Source: Clostridium septicum (lineage in GTDB: Bacteria > Bacillota > Clostridia > Clostridiales > Clostridiaceae). From it: DNA of 64,000 nt. Made by a program: the position numbers and the translations under genes. The stretch spans positions 2,418,001-2,482,000 of the forward strand of contig NZ_CP023671.1 of the NCBI RefSeq assembly GCF_003606265.1, read 5' to 3'. Shown piece by piece: positions 37,471-47,519 of the stretch (positions are counted from its first letter, which is position 1; each line of letters opens with the position of its first letter). The notes under the pieces were generated by a model that saw only the letters and a program-made list of their open reading frames with translations, made no database searches and had not been told where the DNA came from.

Positions 37471-37512
37471 AATATTACTGGAAATTTTCATTTCCAGTAA
37501 TATTTTTTTATA
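37471..37512 (+). terminator. Hairpin at the map-side end of the IS256 element
   Basis: AATATTACTGGAAAT pairs with ATTTCCAGTAATATT and is followed by seven T on the plus strand. It would stop read-through coming from map. Confidence 0.8.
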
Positions 37513-37604
37513 TTTAAGAAATACTAATAATGTTTCTTATTACCTTTTTTAGTATTTCAAAAAAATCTAATAGTATGCATATAATTTATAAAAAGTACAA
37601 GCTT

Positions 37605-38843
37605 TTAAGCTAATTCATCTTTTAATTGATCTTCAAATATTATTGATAGCTCTGCTAACGTAGCACCCCAATTATGTATAGGCTGAGTCCATTTTTCTAG
37701 TATCTCCATCGTTGCTAAGTAAACACACTTATTTAAAGATTCATCAGTTGGGAATATGACTCTAACTTTAGTGAATTTACGTATTTGACGATTAAAACCT
37801 TCTAAGATATTTGTAGTATAAATCATCTTTCTTATAGTTGGAGAGAAGTCGAAAAATGTTGAAAGGTTACTCCAATTATTATACCAGGAATCTATTACTA
37901 TTCCATATTTATCTCCCCATCTCTCCTTTAAATTATCTAGCTGTGCTAACGCAAGTTCCTCTGTTGTAGCCTTATAAACCTCCTTCAAATCTTTCATAAA
38001 TGCTTTTTTATCTTTTGAAGCTATGTATTTTATTGAATTTCTTATTTGATGAACAATACATGTTTGAATATTTACTGATGGAAATACTGTTTTTATAGCT
38101 TGTGGAAGCCCTTTTAATCCATCCATACAAGCAATTAAAATTTCTTTTACACCTCTATTTTTTAAATCATTGCAAATTCCTAACCAGAATTTAGCACCTT
38201 CAGCTTCATCAACCCATATACCTAAAATATCTTTATATCCTTCCATAGTGTATCCTAAGCATATATAGACAGCCTTGTTAACTATCTTTCCATTACTTCT
38301 AACTTTAAAGTACATAGCATCTAAATAAACTATTGGATATATTTTATCTAATGCTCTATTTTGCCATTCGGCGGCGCTAGCAAGCACTTTATCAGTTATT
38401 TTAGATACCATCGATGGTGATATAGTTATTCCATATAAGTCTTCAATTTCAGCCTGAATATCAGATGTTGACATACCTTTAGCATATAAAGATATAATCT
38501 TTTTATCTAACTCAGTACACACAGTTTCATATTTTTTTATAATTTGTGGCTCAAATTCAGCATTTCTATCACGGGGTACGTCTAGGTCGACGTCACCGAA
38601 GGAACTTCTTAAATTTTTGCGACTATAACCATTCCTGTAGTTCTTCTTAGTTTGATCAACTACTTCTACACGTTCATATTTATTTCTTCCTAGATGTTCT
38701 TCCATTTCACCTTCTAATATATTTTCAAGAACATCTTTAACTAATCTTTGTATTAATCCGTTTTTACCCATCACATCATCGATTGTTTTACATCTTTTAA
38801 TTTCCTCGTTGTAATCAAAGTTGGTATCAATTTTTCTTGTCAT
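37605..38843 (-). CDS. IS256-family (Mutator-like) transposase
   Basis: This 412-residue DDE transposase has the usual family blocks: GMSTSDIQAEIEDLYG, PIVYLDAMYFKVR with the first Asp, IACMDGLKGLPQAIK with the second, and TNILEGFNRQIRKF with the Glu. The length is normal and no stop or frameshift is seen, so the element may still be active. A strong AGGAGG precedes the ATG. The inward hairpin at the right end lies between outside transcription and this gene. Confidence 0.95.
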   Translation of the reverse strand: MTRKIDTNFDYNEEIKRCKTIDDVMGKNGLIQRLVKDVLENILEGEMEEHLGRNKYERVEVVDQTKKNYRNGYSRKNLRSSFGDVDLDVPRDRNAEFEPQIIKKYETVCTELDKKIISLYAKGMSTSDIQAEIEDLYGITISPSMVSKITDKVLASAAEWQNRALDKIYPIVYLDAMYFKVRSNGKIVNKAVYICLGYTMEGYKDILGIWVDEAEGAKFWLGICNDLKNRGVKEILIACMDGLKGLPQAIKTVFPSVNIQTCIVHQIRNSIKYIASKDKKAFMKDLKEVYKATTEELALAQLDNLKERWGDKYGIVIDSWYNNWSNLSTFFDFSPTIRKMIYTTNILEGFNRQIRKFTKVRVIFPTDESLNKCVYLATMEILEKWTQPIHNWGATLAELSIIFEDQLKDELA

Positions 38844-38905
38844 AATAATTCCTCCTAATTTATATAGTATATTATTCCAAAACTTCCAACTGTTAATACA
38901 AAAAA

Positions 38906-38945
38906 ACAGTAGATAGTTTTGTTTTTACACAAAACTATCTACTGT
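38906..38945 (-). terminator. Terminator-like hairpin in the right end of the IS256 element
   Basis: A 17-bp perfect stem (38906-38922 with 38929-38945) includes part of the terminal repeat. On the minus strand it is followed by a run of T. It should block transcription entering from the iscA-like gene toward the transposase. Confidence 0.8.
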
Positions 38946-38974
38946 CTCTATATACGCTTCTTTTTTATTGGTTT

Positions 38975-39307
38975 CTAGTGATGACATCCTCCACCACATG
39001 AACCGCAACCACCTTCAACTTCGATAACAGGCTTTAGTGATAAACCTCTACCTTCGTTTTCTTCTGTTGATAATAGTTTGAAACCTCCAAATTCATCAAC
39101 TAACTTTTCTTCAACTATAAAAGTTATATCATGAACTTGATGAGTTACATCTCCTTCTTTAGCTTCATCAACAGTTATGTTAAATGCAGGACCGCTGCAA
39201 CCAAATCCAGCTAAGTTAATTCTTATACTGTATTTTTCGATTTCATTTTCGTCTAAGAAAGCTTTAAATTCTTTGTAAGCTTCTTCACTTATTATTATTT
39301 TATCCAT
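38975..39307 (-). CDS. HesB/IscA-family protein with cysteine-rich C-terminus
   Basis: This 110-residue protein has an IscA-like fold pattern (ISEEAYKEFKAFLDEN, C37 in GFGCSGPAFNI). It ends in GGCGSCGGGCHH, a Cys/Gly/His tail resembling that of clostridial HesB-like proteins, some of which are selenoproteins. It may bind iron or an Fe-S cluster. The gene is transcribed toward the IS256 element, which has split its terminator. Confidence 0.85.
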   Translation of the reverse strand: MDKIIISEEAYKEFKAFLDENEIEKYSIRINLAGFGCSGPAFNITVDEAKEGDVTHQVHDITFIVEEKLVDEFGGFKLLSTEENEGRGLSLKPVIEVEGGCGSCGGGCHH

Positions 39308-39581
39308 GAAAACACCTTCTATTCTTTAATTGATAATATATGTCATTAGTATAACATAGTATAATTAAATAGCAAGTAAAATTTTTTGGAAATATTATAT
39401 AATAAAAATGTAATAAATAGATATTGTAATTTCAATTTATTACCAATATAATTAGTAGTATATGAATATTGAATTATAAAATGTTATTAAAAATATTGAG
39501 ATGATTATAGTCTATCAAATTATAATAACTATATATTAATAAAATATAGCGAAATATAGTGAAGAAAGGATAGAAGAAATT

Positions 39582-40322
39582 TTGAAGCCATACGAAAAAA
39601 AATATGTTATAGAGAAGATTAGAGAATATAATGAAAAAATATCTCTAGGGAAAATAGGTGACTTTGAGATTAAAAAGATAAAATGGTTAGAAGGAATAAT
39701 TAAAGGATACATGTATGAAAAAGAAGGGGTAATTAAAGAGGATATATTAGAATTACATGGACCTAAAAATATATGGATGAGAATAACTCCACTAGAAATA
39801 GAGAGTTCATATATGCCAATTAGTAGAGCTGTTGGTAAAGTAGGAATTGTAGGTTTAGGACTTGGTTATGTAGTACAAGAAATGGCCAAAAAAGATAGTG
39901 TTAAAGAAATTATTGTTTATGAAATAGATAAAGATGTTATAGAACTTTATAAAAATAATTTCAAGGAAAATGAAAAGATAAAAATTTTAAATGAAGATGC
40001 ATTTAAAGCAGAATCTCAAGATTTTGATTTCTTTTATGTAGATATATATGAGTATAAATTAACTAAGAAAGTAGTTAAGGATTATATTCATTTTAATAAT
40101 CTTCATAGGATAGAGGAGTATTCTTTTTGGGGAATGGAACATTTTTTACTGAGTTGTAGATATGAAGAAATTGTTTGGGTGTTTATACCAGAAAATTGGA
40201 TGGAAATGAGTAGAGAAATATTCGAAGCTCTTAAGGAAGAAGGTTTATTAACATACTATAAGAAGTTAGATACAAAACTTGTAAGTAGTGTATTGTCAGA
40301 TTTTAAAGTAGCATTGGAGTAA
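39582..40322 (+). CDS. SAM-dependent methyltransferase-like protein (spermidine synthase-like fold)
   Basis: This 246-residue protein has a Rossmann methyltransferase core: GKVGIVGLGLGYVVQEM (motif I) followed by IIVYEIDKDVIELY, in which the acidic residue would bind the ribose. ILNEDAF and DFFYVDIYEY come next. The N-terminal 90 residues are helical and charged. The motif order resembles polyamine synthase and class I methyltransferase folds; the substrate is unknown. The start is TTG preceded by GAAAGGA. The next gene follows after 42 bases. Confidence 0.7.
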   Translation: MKPYEKKYVIEKIREYNEKISLGKIGDFEIKKIKWLEGIIKGYMYEKEGVIKEDILELHGPKNIWMRITPLEIESSYMPISRAVGKVGIVGLGLGYVVQEMAKKDSVKEIIVYEIDKDVIELYKNNFKENEKIKILNEDAFKAESQDFDFFYVDIYEYKLTKKVVKDYIHFNNLHRIEEYSFWGMEHFLLSCRYEEIVWVFIPENWMEMSREIFEALKEEGLLTYYKKLDTKLVSSVLSDFKVALE

Positions 40323-40364
40323 TTTTAAAACTGTATTTAAGGAATAAGATAGGGGAGAGGCTAT

Positions 40365-41066
40365 ATGACTCTAAAGAGAAATAAAGAAAAAAATCTTTAT
40401 AAAAATTTTTTAAATATATTTTTAGGGATTATCACCAGTTTTTTTTCAATAGGTATTTCAGTAATAGCAACATTAAACTTAACTATAGTATATAGATTTG
40501 CTATTACAAAATTAAATTTAGATAAATTAACAGGATTATCAGAAGAAAATTTAATGAAAAATTATAATGAAATGATAAAATATTTAAATAATCCTTTTAT
40601 AAATGAATTAAAATTTCCCGATTTTACAATGAGCAAAACTGGTGAAATTCATTTTATGGAGGTTAAATATATTTTTATGAAGATTTATATAATAATTCTT
40701 ATATCAATAATAATTTTTATGTTATTTAAATTAATAAAGATGTTGTATAATGCCATAAATGTAGTAAAGATTTTAAATTATGCTTCAAATATGATAATTT
40801 CAATATTTGGGTTTATAATAATTATGATGCTTATAGATTTTAAAAAAGCTTTTATAGTGTTTCATAAAATATTTTTTAATAATAACTATTGGCTTTTTGA
40901 TCCATATACAGATCCTATAATAAATGCATTGCCAGAAGAGTTATTTTTAGCCTATGCATTAATTATTGTAGGAATATTAGCAGTACAAGTTATAGCATTT
41001 AAAGTAGTTTATTATCTAGATAAAAAGCACAATGATGAGCTAGTACCATTTAACACACAAATTTAA
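40365..41066 (+). CDS. lit: DUF1461/TIGR01906 membrane protein, Lit-type lipoprotein transacylase candidate
   Basis: This 233-residue protein has four transmembrane helices (about residues 18-45, 108-130, 143-163, 204-226). Two outside motifs characteristic of the Lit family are present: the first outside loop with SKTGEIHFMEVK, and after helix 3 VFHKIFFNNNYWLFDP (H167), then LPEELF. In Enterococcus, Lit moves an acyl chain within diacylglyceryl lipoproteins to make the lyso form that evades TLR2. The assignment is by motif and topology; the family contains many uncharacterised members. Confidence 0.7.
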   Translation: MTLKRNKEKNLYKNFLNIFLGIITSFFSIGISVIATLNLTIVYRFAITKLNLDKLTGLSEENLMKNYNEMIKYLNNPFINELKFPDFTMSKTGEIHFMEVKYIFMKIYIIILISIIIFMLFKLIKMLYNAINVVKILNYASNMIISIFGFIIIMMLIDFKKAFIVFHKIFFNNNYWLFDPYTDPIINALPEELFLAYALIIVGILAVQVIAFKVVYYLDKKHNDELVPFNTQI

Positions 41067-41075
41067 TATAAATAA

Positions 41076-41125
41076 AAACATCCTATATCAGATACTTTTA
41101 AATAGTATAGATATAGGATGTTTTT
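41076..41125. terminator. Bidirectional terminator between lit and leuS
   Basis: A long stem (AAACATCCTATATC with GATATAGGATGTTT, plus AGATACT/AGTAT inside) is flanked by A and T runs. Confidence 0.88.
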
Positions 41126-41131
41126 ATTTAT

Positions 41132-43582
41132 CTATTTTACAACTATATTTACAAGTCTTCCTTTTATAACAATTACTTTAACTACATTTTTACCATCTAT
41201 AGCAGCTATTACTTTTTCATCAGCTAAAGCAGCTTCTTTTATTCCTTCATCATTAAGGTCTGTAGAAACATTTATTTTAGCTTTAATTTTACCATTAACT
41301 TGAATAGCTATTTCAACTTCATCTTTCACTAAAGCTTTCTCATCAAATTTAGGCCAAGCTTCATTAAATATTGAGAATGGAAGATTAAATAAACTCCATT
41401 GTTCTTCAGCAAAATGAGGAGCAAAAGGTGCTAATATCTTTAAGAAATCTTTTATAACATTTTTTAAGAAATCTAAGTTCTTAGTATCTTCTTGAATATA
41501 TTTTGATAAAGCATTAACAAATTCCATCATTCTTGCAATAGCAGTATTGAATTGCATTTTATCACTATCTTCAGTTACTCCCTTAATTGCATTATGAAGC
41601 CAAAAATTTAATTCTTTTTCAGCTTTATCAATAGTGTTCTTGTTATTTTCAGAACTGTTAATAGCTTCCCTAGATATTTCTAAGTATCTTTCGATTCTAT
41701 CTACGAATCTAGCAACAGATTTAAGTCCGTCATCACTCCAAGCACCACCTTCAGTGTATGCAAAACCAAACATTAGATACATTCTAAATACATCAGAACC
41801 ATATTCAGATATATAGTCATCAGGTGAAATTGTATTTCCTTTAGATTTACTCATTTTTAATCCATCAGGACCTAAGATTAAACCTTGGTGAGTTAATGAC
41901 TTAAATGGTTCATCAAAGTCTAAATACCCCATATCTCTTAATGCTTTAGTTATAAATCTTGCATAAAGAAGATGCATGCAAGCATGTTCAGGACCTCCAA
42001 CATATTTATCAACAGGAAGCATCTTATTAACTATATTTTTATCAAATGCTTTTTCAGAGTTTTTATTATCAGGATATCTCAATTGATACCATGATGAACA
42101 TACAAATGTATCTAAAGTATCAGCTTCTCTTTTAGCTGGTTTTCCACACTTTGGACAAGTTGTATTTATAAAATCTTCACATTTAGCAAGTGGAGATTTT
42201 CCATCTGGAGCAAATTCAACATTGTAAGGAAGCTCCACAGGTAATTGATTTTCAGGAACAGGTACAGTTCCACAATGTTCACAGTGGATCATTGGAATTG
42301 GAGCACCCCAATATCTTTGCCTTGAAACTAACCAATCTCTTAATCTATAGTTAACCTTAGCTGAACCTAAGCCTATCGAAGCCAACTTTTCAACTATTTT
42401 AATTTTAGCTTCTTCTGTAGTTAATCCATCAAATTCACCAGAGTTTACTAAAACCCCATATTCACAATAAGGAAGTTCTACTTCTTTACCATTTTTGCTA
42501 GTTATAACTTTTTCAATTGGAAGATTAAACTTTGTAGCAAAAGCAAAATCTCTTTCGTCATGAGCTGGAACAGCCATAACAGCACCAGTTCCGTAAGTTG
42601 CTAATACATAGTCTCCAACCCAAACAGGAACTTCTTTTCCGTTAATTGGATTAATAGCGTAAGAGCCGGTGAATACACCAGTTTTTTCTCTAGAAAGAGA
42701 TTGTCTTTCTATATCAGATTGCTTTTTAGCTTCATCTTTATATTTTTCAACAGAGTCTTTATTTTCAGCAGTAGTAAGTTTATCTACTAATGGATTTTCA
42801 GGAGCTAAAACAACATATGTAACTCCATTTAAAGTATCAACTCTTGTTGTGAAAACATCAAATTTAAGATCAGAATCTTTAACTTTAAAAGTAACTTCAG
42901 CACCAGTTGATTTACCAATCCAGTGTTTTTGCATAGCTATAGTTTTTTCAGGCCAATCTAAAGTATCAAGTTTTTCAAGAAGTTCATCAGCATAATCAGT
43001 TATTTTTAAGAACCATTGAGTTAAATCCTTTTTAGTAACTTCTGTTGAGCATCTTTCACAAGCACCTTCAACAACTTGTTCATTTGCAAGAACTGTATTA
43101 CATGATGGGCACCAATTTACAGGTGCTTTCTTTCTATAAGCTAATCCTTTTTCATAAAGTTTTAAGAATACCCATTGAGTCCATTTATAGTAATCAGGAT
43201 TACAAGTTATAACTTCATTCTCCCAGTTAAACATAGCACCCATAGCTTTTAATTGCTTTTCCATGTTTACTATATTTTTATCAGTTGAATCCTTAGGATG
43301 GATTCCAGTTTTTATTGCAAAGTTTTCAGCTGGTAAGCCGAAAGCATCAAATCCCATTGGTTGGAATACATTGTATCCTTGCATTCTCTTCATTCTAGCC
43401 CATGAATCAACAGGTCCATAGTTAAACCAGTGACCAGCGTGTAATTGGCTACCTGAAGGGTATGAGAACATTTCTAATACGTAAAGTTTTTCCCCTTCTT
43501 TATTAGGGTCGAATTTATAAAGTTTAGTTTCTTCCCATTTATCTTGCCATTTTTTATCAATGGTAGTTCCATAGTTACTCAT
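41132..43582 (-). CDS. leuS: Leucyl-tRNA synthetase
   Basis: This 816-residue class I synthetase has the HIGH-type motif HAGHWFN near residue 50 and KMSKSKGN near residue 578. A zinc-binding region ([14 protein letters not shown]) and the CP1 editing domain with the TTRVDTLNG and [15 protein letters not shown] blocks are also present. It charges and proofreads tRNA-Leu. I chose the ATG at 43582, which follows AGGAGG; the frame is open further upstream, but that is the T-box leader. Expression should be controlled by the T-box. Confidence 0.96.
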   Translation of the reverse strand: MSNYGTTIDKKWQDKWEETKLYKFDPNKEGEKLYVLEMFSYPSGSQLHAGHWFNYGPVDSWARMKRMQGYNVFQPMGFDAFGLPAENFAIKTGIHPKDSTDKNIVNMEKQLKAMGAMFNWENEVITCNPDYYKWTQWVFLKLYEKGLAYRKKAPVNWCPSCNTVLANEQVVEGACERCSTEVTKKDLTQWFLKITDYADELLEKLDTLDWPEKTIAMQKHWIGKSTGAEVTFKVKDSDLKFDVFTTRVDTLNGVTYVVLAPENPLVDKLTTAENKDSVEKYKDEAKKQSDIERQSLSREKTGVFTGSYAINPINGKEVPVWVGDYVLATYGTGAVMAVPAHDERDFAFATKFNLPIEKVITSKNGKEVELPYCEYGVLVNSGEFDGLTTEEAKIKIVEKLASIGLGSAKVNYRLRDWLVSRQRYWGAPIPMIHCEHCGTVPVPENQLPVELPYNVEFAPDGKSPLAKCEDFINTTCPKCGKPAKREADTLDTFVCSSWYQLRYPDNKNSEKAFDKNIVNKMLPVDKYVGGPEHACMHLLYARFITKALRDMGYLDFDEPFKSLTHQGLILGPDGLKMSKSKGNTISPDDYISEYGSDVFRMYLMFGFAYTEGGAWSDDGLKSVARFVDRIERYLEISREAINSSENNKNTIDKAEKELNFWLHNAIKGVTEDSDKMQFNTAIARMMEFVNALSKYIQEDTKNLDFLKNVIKDFLKILAPFAPHFAEEQWSLFNLPFSIFNEAWPKFDEKALVKDEVEIAIQVNGKIKAKINVSTDLNDEGIKEAALADEKVIAAIDGKNVVKVIVIKGRLVNIVVK

Positions 43583-43608
43583 TTTAAGTCCTCCTATATT
43601 TTTATTTA

Positions 43609-43835
43609 TAAAAAAAAGTCCTTCATCTCTATTTAAGAGACGAAAGACATTATTTCGCGGTACCACTCTTATTAGAAAAAATACTAGATAAATATACCTA
43701 AGTAAATTTTCTCGCTTAAATAAATAACGGGAATATCCCGTACTTGCTTTTGACAAGTAAGCTCCTAGGCAAGTTCCTATATTTATATCGTTACTTTTCA
43801 CCAAACAGCAACTCTCTAAAGATATAAGTATATAG
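43609..43835 (-). promoter_or_regulatory. T-box riboswitch of leuS
   Basis: On the minus strand the conserved T-box core GAGTGGTACCGCGAAA lies at 43653-43668. It is followed by a terminator (GTCTTTCGTCTCT with AGAGATGAAGGAC, 43618-43648) and a T-run to 43609. The upstream 170 bases hold the stem I region; a CTT in GGAACTTGCC is a possible leucine specifier, though I cannot fold it with certainty. Uncharged tRNA-Leu would favour the antiterminator and turn leuS on. The 5' boundary is approximate. Confidence 0.93.
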
Positions 43836-43937
43836 TACTACTCCTATTCAATGCAATAAAATATTAAATTTTTAATTAATTATAAATTATTATATATTAT
43901 CTGTCATCATAAAGTCAACAGATACAATATTTTATTA

Positions 43938-44312
43938 GAAAATAAGAGTACATACATATTTTTAAAAGGCTATGAAATAGTAGAACTTTTAAAAACTATG
44001 ATAGAACAAACTTATAGTAAAAACCCTTTTGGTCAAATAGGTGGATTTATGCCAAGAGCAATAGGGGTAAAAGCATATATTCTTATAGAAAATCCAAAGG
44101 GACATAGAGTACAAAAGTTATTTGTAGAGGGAGAAGAATTAAACACAGAAAAGTCATATAGTGTAAGCTATATAACAGAATAAGCAGTTCCTAAATACTT
44201 AGGAGAAAATAGAGAAAAATTAGAAGTTACAGCAATTGAGGCTATGAAGAGATATCTTAGAAATAAGGGACCAATAAAAGAAGAATACTTAAATACCTTT
44301 GTTGTTATATAA
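43938..44312 (+). pseudogene. C-terminal remnant of a 5'-nucleotidase/metallophosphatase gene
   Basis: The frame reads a C-terminal 5'-nucleotidase-like domain (GQIGGFMPRAIGVKAYI, then HRVQKLFVEGEELNTEKSYS, shown in parts). An in-frame TAA interrupts it at 44181, and coding sense continues to 44312 (AVPKYLGENREKLEVTAIEA). The catalytic domain of about 300 residues is absent. A good terminator still follows. This is a truncated, decayed gene next to the leuS leader. Confidence 0.7.
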
Positions 44313-44316
44313 AAAT

Positions 44317-44353
44317 AAACCCAACAGATATGAATATTATCTGTTGGGTTTTT
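44317..44353 (+). terminator. Terminator after the 5'-nucleotidase remnant
   Basis: AAACCCAACAGAT pairs with ATCTGTTGGGTTT and is followed by T residues. Confidence 0.9.
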
Positions 44354-44354
44354 A

Positions 44355-44791
44355 TTAAAGTTGTTCAAAATTAATTGATATTTTATCATTTTTAGCTTTA
44401 AGATAAGAAATCAAAAAATTAGAATTCTTTTCATTTGCAAATAATTTAAGTTCTTTTTTATTTTCACTTCTTATAAGTAATATTCTTTTCTTTGATTCGG
44501 AAAGATCAGGTTTTTGGCACAAAAGACTTTCTATATTACTATAAAATATAAACCTGCAAAACTATAAAAATCAATATGTCTAGAAAAAATAGTGATTAAA
44601 ATTATTATAATTCCATAAATTAAAAAAAGTTTGTTGTTGGTTTCAATTTTAGATATATACTTAAACTTTAACTTAGAAGATGTTTTTTTAAATTTAAATA
44701 GTTCATAAGTAAAATCAAATAAATCAAGAATTATAAGTATTGCAAAAATAATAGTTGGTAAAAAAAATAGTATTTTTAAAGCAGTTTTCAT
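44355..44791 (-). pseudogene. Frameshifted small membrane protein gene
   Basis: From the ATG at 44791 (AGGGGG upstream) the frame encodes two hydrophobic segments and stops at 44531 (SFAGLYFIVI). The next frame continues without stop from there to 44355 (ESLLCQKPDLSESKKRILL, ending KISINFEQL). Joined, they give one protein of about 144 residues with two membrane helices and a cytoplasmic tail. The family is not recognised. The IS6-like element sits about 25 bases upstream of its start, so it has probably also lost its promoter. Confidence 0.6.
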
Positions 44792-44815
44792 ATTATGTCC
44801 CCCTAAGAAGAAATT

Positions 44816-46081
44816 CCGATCTGTTAAGTTATATGAACATTGCTCTTCTCAACTCTAAGAAATACAATAAGTTTGACAAGAACTAATTTCCTCCTAGAAA
44901 AGGAGAGAAGAACAATGAACATAAATGTCCTCGCTGTCATTCAAATAAACTATATAAGTTTGGTTTAGACAAGCAGGCTAATCAAAAATATCAATGCCAA
45001 AATTGCAAGCGACAATTCGCTCCTGACAAAGTCAGTAGCCGAGTTTTAAAAAACTATCCTAGATACCCTAAGTGCGGTAAAGGCACTTACTTACATCATT
45101 CCTACAAACATTATAATCGCTATAAATGTAATAATAAAAAATTTAACCATATTATAGTTAATCATCATAATTTTAATATTGATCCAGCTTCTAGCGAAGC
45201 TATTACCGGATCACTTTCTATGAAAGGCATGAGATTTCCTTTACAATTGATTATTACTGCCTTAACTTTATACTATTTAAACAATACATCAACTAGAGCT
45301 ATATCTCAGTTTCTTATGAATACATTTAATATCAAAGTATCTCATGTAACTGTAGCTAATTGGAGTAATAAATTTGCTCCTTACTTCAAACTGAAAGTTG
45401 ATAAATTTAAACATCAAGTAGATTTACAATCTGACGACTGGAATGCTGATGAGACTATTGTTTTTATTAATGGTATAAAGCACTATCTATGGCTAGTTAT
45501 AGACTCCGAAACACGTTTTATAGTATCTTTTCATTTAAGCAAATATAGAGATGAAAACTCTACTTTTTCTCTAATAAATGAAGTTAAAAAATATGGTTCT
45601 CCATTTAACTTAGTAACAGACAGATGGCCAGCTTATAACGAAGCGATAGCTACGCTATTGCCGAATACAAAACATTTACCTGTAAAACCAATGTCTAGTG
45701 ATATAAACAATAATCTTATAGAATCCTTTAATAAAACCTTTAAGGCTTGGTATAAATCTAAAAAAGGATTTAATTCATTTGAAAAAGCTAATAATCTTAT
45801 TTTTATGTTTATATTTCACTATAACTTTATTAGATCCCATGGTTCATTGAATAACCTTACACCTGCCGAAGTTGCTGGCTTCGCTAGCAATAATATATCA
45901 AGACAATCTTGGTTTATAGCTTCATAGTACCTTTAAATATTTTCGATTAACCTGCTGGAAAAAATTATATTTTTGCAGGTCTATTTCCTATACACAAAAA
46001 TAATCAAACTTATATAATTTTCAAAGAACGAGAAATTCTAAGATTTATTAAGCTATTTTTTTATAACAACTTAACAGATTC
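44816..46081 (+). mobile_element. IS6-like insertion sequence with disrupted transposase
   Basis: Inverted ends share ATCTGTTAAGTT (44819-44830 and, reversed, 46068-46079), similar to the TCTGTT core of IS6-family ends. A candidate 8-bp target duplication AAGAAATT flanks it at 44808-44815 and 46082-46089, though the two ends then differ by one base in length. The element of about 1.27 kb holds one transposase frame interrupted by a stop. The region 45928-46081 after the transposase has no gene. Confidence 0.7.
44833..45927 (+). pseudogene. IS6-like DDE transposase with zinc-ribbon N-terminus and an internal stop
   Basis: ATG 44833 reads MNIALLNSKKYNKFDKN, then TAA at 44884. The same frame then runs uninterrupted to 45927. 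It encodes a zinc ribbon (HKCPRCHSN, CQNCKRQF) and a DDE domain with WNADET, LVTDRWPAY and NLIESFNKTF, typical of IS6/IS240-type transposases. No alternative ATG, GTG or TTG lies between the stop and the zinc ribbon. A start at 45220 would give only the last 235 residues, with the DDE core but no zinc ribbon. It is probably inactive. Confidence 0.8.
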
Positions 46082-46213
46082 AAGAAATTTAGTTAGTATA
46101 CTTAAATTATACTATATTTATACTAAAAAATAATGCGTTGATAGAATATTATTGCTAAAAATAGAAAAAAATAATATTATATATTGAAAAGGAATATATT
46201 AAGGAGGAAACTA

Positions 46214-46579
46214 ATGAATATAAAAGAAATGATTCAGTTAAAAAATTGGGTAGTTATTGGAGATGTTACTAATACTAGTAAGTATGCATATAAAATATTA
46301 GAAAAATTTAAAAGCAAAAATTATGTAGTAGCTGGAGTTCATCCAAAGGGTGGAGAGAATGTGTTCAAAACATTAACAGAAGTTCCTTATAAAATAGATG
46401 CAATAGATTTATGTGTAAATCCAAAATTGGGATTGGAAATATTAAAAGAAGCTAACTTATTAGGAATAAAAAATATATTAATTCAACCAGGGGCTGAAAG
46501 TAAAGAGATAATTGATTATTGTAGAGAAGTTTCAATGAATGCAATAGAAGATTGTGCTTTAATTCAATTAAAAAAATAA
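46214..46579 (+). CDS. CoA-binding domain protein (YccU-like)
   Basis: This 121-residue Rossmann-fold protein has the pattern VVIGDVTNTSKYAYKI, then VVAGVHPKGGENVF, then IDLCVNPKLG and ILIQPGAES. It resembles the nucleotide-binding part of succinyl-CoA ligases. Stand-alone members bind CoA or a nucleotide and have no settled role. The ATG at 46214 follows AAGGAGG; an upstream ATG at 46184 would add ten residues without a good site. Confidence 0.85.
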   Translation: MNIKEMIQLKNWVVIGDVTNTSKYAYKILEKFKSKNYVVAGVHPKGGENVFKTLTEVPYKIDAIDLCVNPKLGLEILKEANLLGIKNILIQPGAESKEIIDYCREVSMNAIEDCALIQLKK

Positions 46580-46683
46580 TAAAATTATAAGTAATAAAGT
46601 GTTGATAAGTTAAGTTTTATTGGGTAATATGATATTAATATGTCTATATTATTAAATAATTAAGGGGGAGAATAAATTTAAAG

Positions 46684-47445
46684 ATGAATTTTTTAAGAGA
46701 ATTTTTTAGAACTCAACCAGATAGATATGTATTTGACATGTTTGGAATAACCCATATTTTTATCTTATTAATTACTGTATTAGGATGTATTTTAATAATT
46801 CATTTTAAAGATAAGCTTAGAGAGAAAAGTAAATTTAAAAATATTATAGCTATAATTTTACTAGCACAACAAATTATATTATATAATTGGTATATTTTTT
46901 CGGGATATAATACATTACGAGAGGGGTTACCTTTATATAATTGTAGAGTTGCAATTATATCATTAGCAGTAGGGTTATTATTAAATAATAAAAAATTAAA
47001 AGTCTTAGCAGTTTACTGGGGAGGCTTTGGAACTATATTTGCTTTATTATCTCCAGGAACAGATCCTTTTAGTTTTCCACATTATACAAAGATATCATAT
47101 TTTCTTGGACATGTACTTTTAGCATATGGAGTAGTGTATATTTTATCTGTTGAGGAATTTAAATTAAATATAAAGAATTTAAAGGGAGTATTAATCTTTA
47201 CAAATATTTATCATTCAATTGTATTTTTTATAGATAGAATTATAGGAGCAAATTATTGCTATTTAATAAATTCGCCTGTAGCATTAACTAAGATGTCACA
47301 ATTTTTATATACATTTACAGTTATGATGGTTTTCAATTTATCAATAATAGTTTTTTATCTTATAATAAGCAAGTTATCTAATAGGGTTTTGGAAGAAAAT
47401 ACACTAGAGGATGAAAATACAATAAGGTTAATAACTACAAAGTAA
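46684..47445 (+). CDS. TIGR02206/YwaF-family membrane protein
   Basis: This 253-residue protein has about seven transmembrane helices and conserved aromatic segments (MFGITHIFIL, LPLYNCRVA, SFPHYTKISYFLGHV). These place it in the YwaF/TMEM164-like family. Its function is unknown. A GGGGGAG site precedes the start. A C-terminal acidic tail of about 20 residues is probably cytoplasmic. Confidence 0.8.
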   Translation: MNFLREFFRTQPDRYVFDMFGITHIFILLITVLGCILIIHFKDKLREKSKFKNIIAIILLAQQIILYNWYIFSGYNTLREGLPLYNCRVAIISLAVGLLLNNKKLKVLAVYWGGFGTIFALLSPGTDPFSFPHYTKISYFLGHVLLAYGVVYILSVEEFKLNIKNLKGVLIFTNIYHSIVFFIDRIIGANYCYLINSPVALTKMSQFLYTFTVMMVFNLSIIVFYLIISKLSNRVLEENTLEDENTIRLITTK

Positions 47446-47519
47446 ATACTTAATTATAGTAAACAAAATAATAAAAGTTTATATATTAATAACAATAGAG
47501 AAGAAATAGGAGAATAATT

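Larger units (their letters stand above)
37428..38948 (-). mobile_element. IS256-family insertion sequence inside a shared terminator
   Basis: The 1521-bp element is bounded by imperfect terminal inverted repeats: left from 37428 and right ending 38948, agreeing at 20 of the first 24 bases (GAGA-x-A-x-TAGATA). It is flanked by an exact 8-bp direct repeat TATATACG at 37420-37427 and 38949-38956, the target duplication expected for IS256. Removing the element and one repeat restores a perfect 30-bp palindrome with A6 and T6 arms, that is, the terminator between map and the convergent iscA-like gene. The insertion is in the loop. Both ends carry inward-facing hairpins. It encodes one intact transposase. 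Confidence 0.93.
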
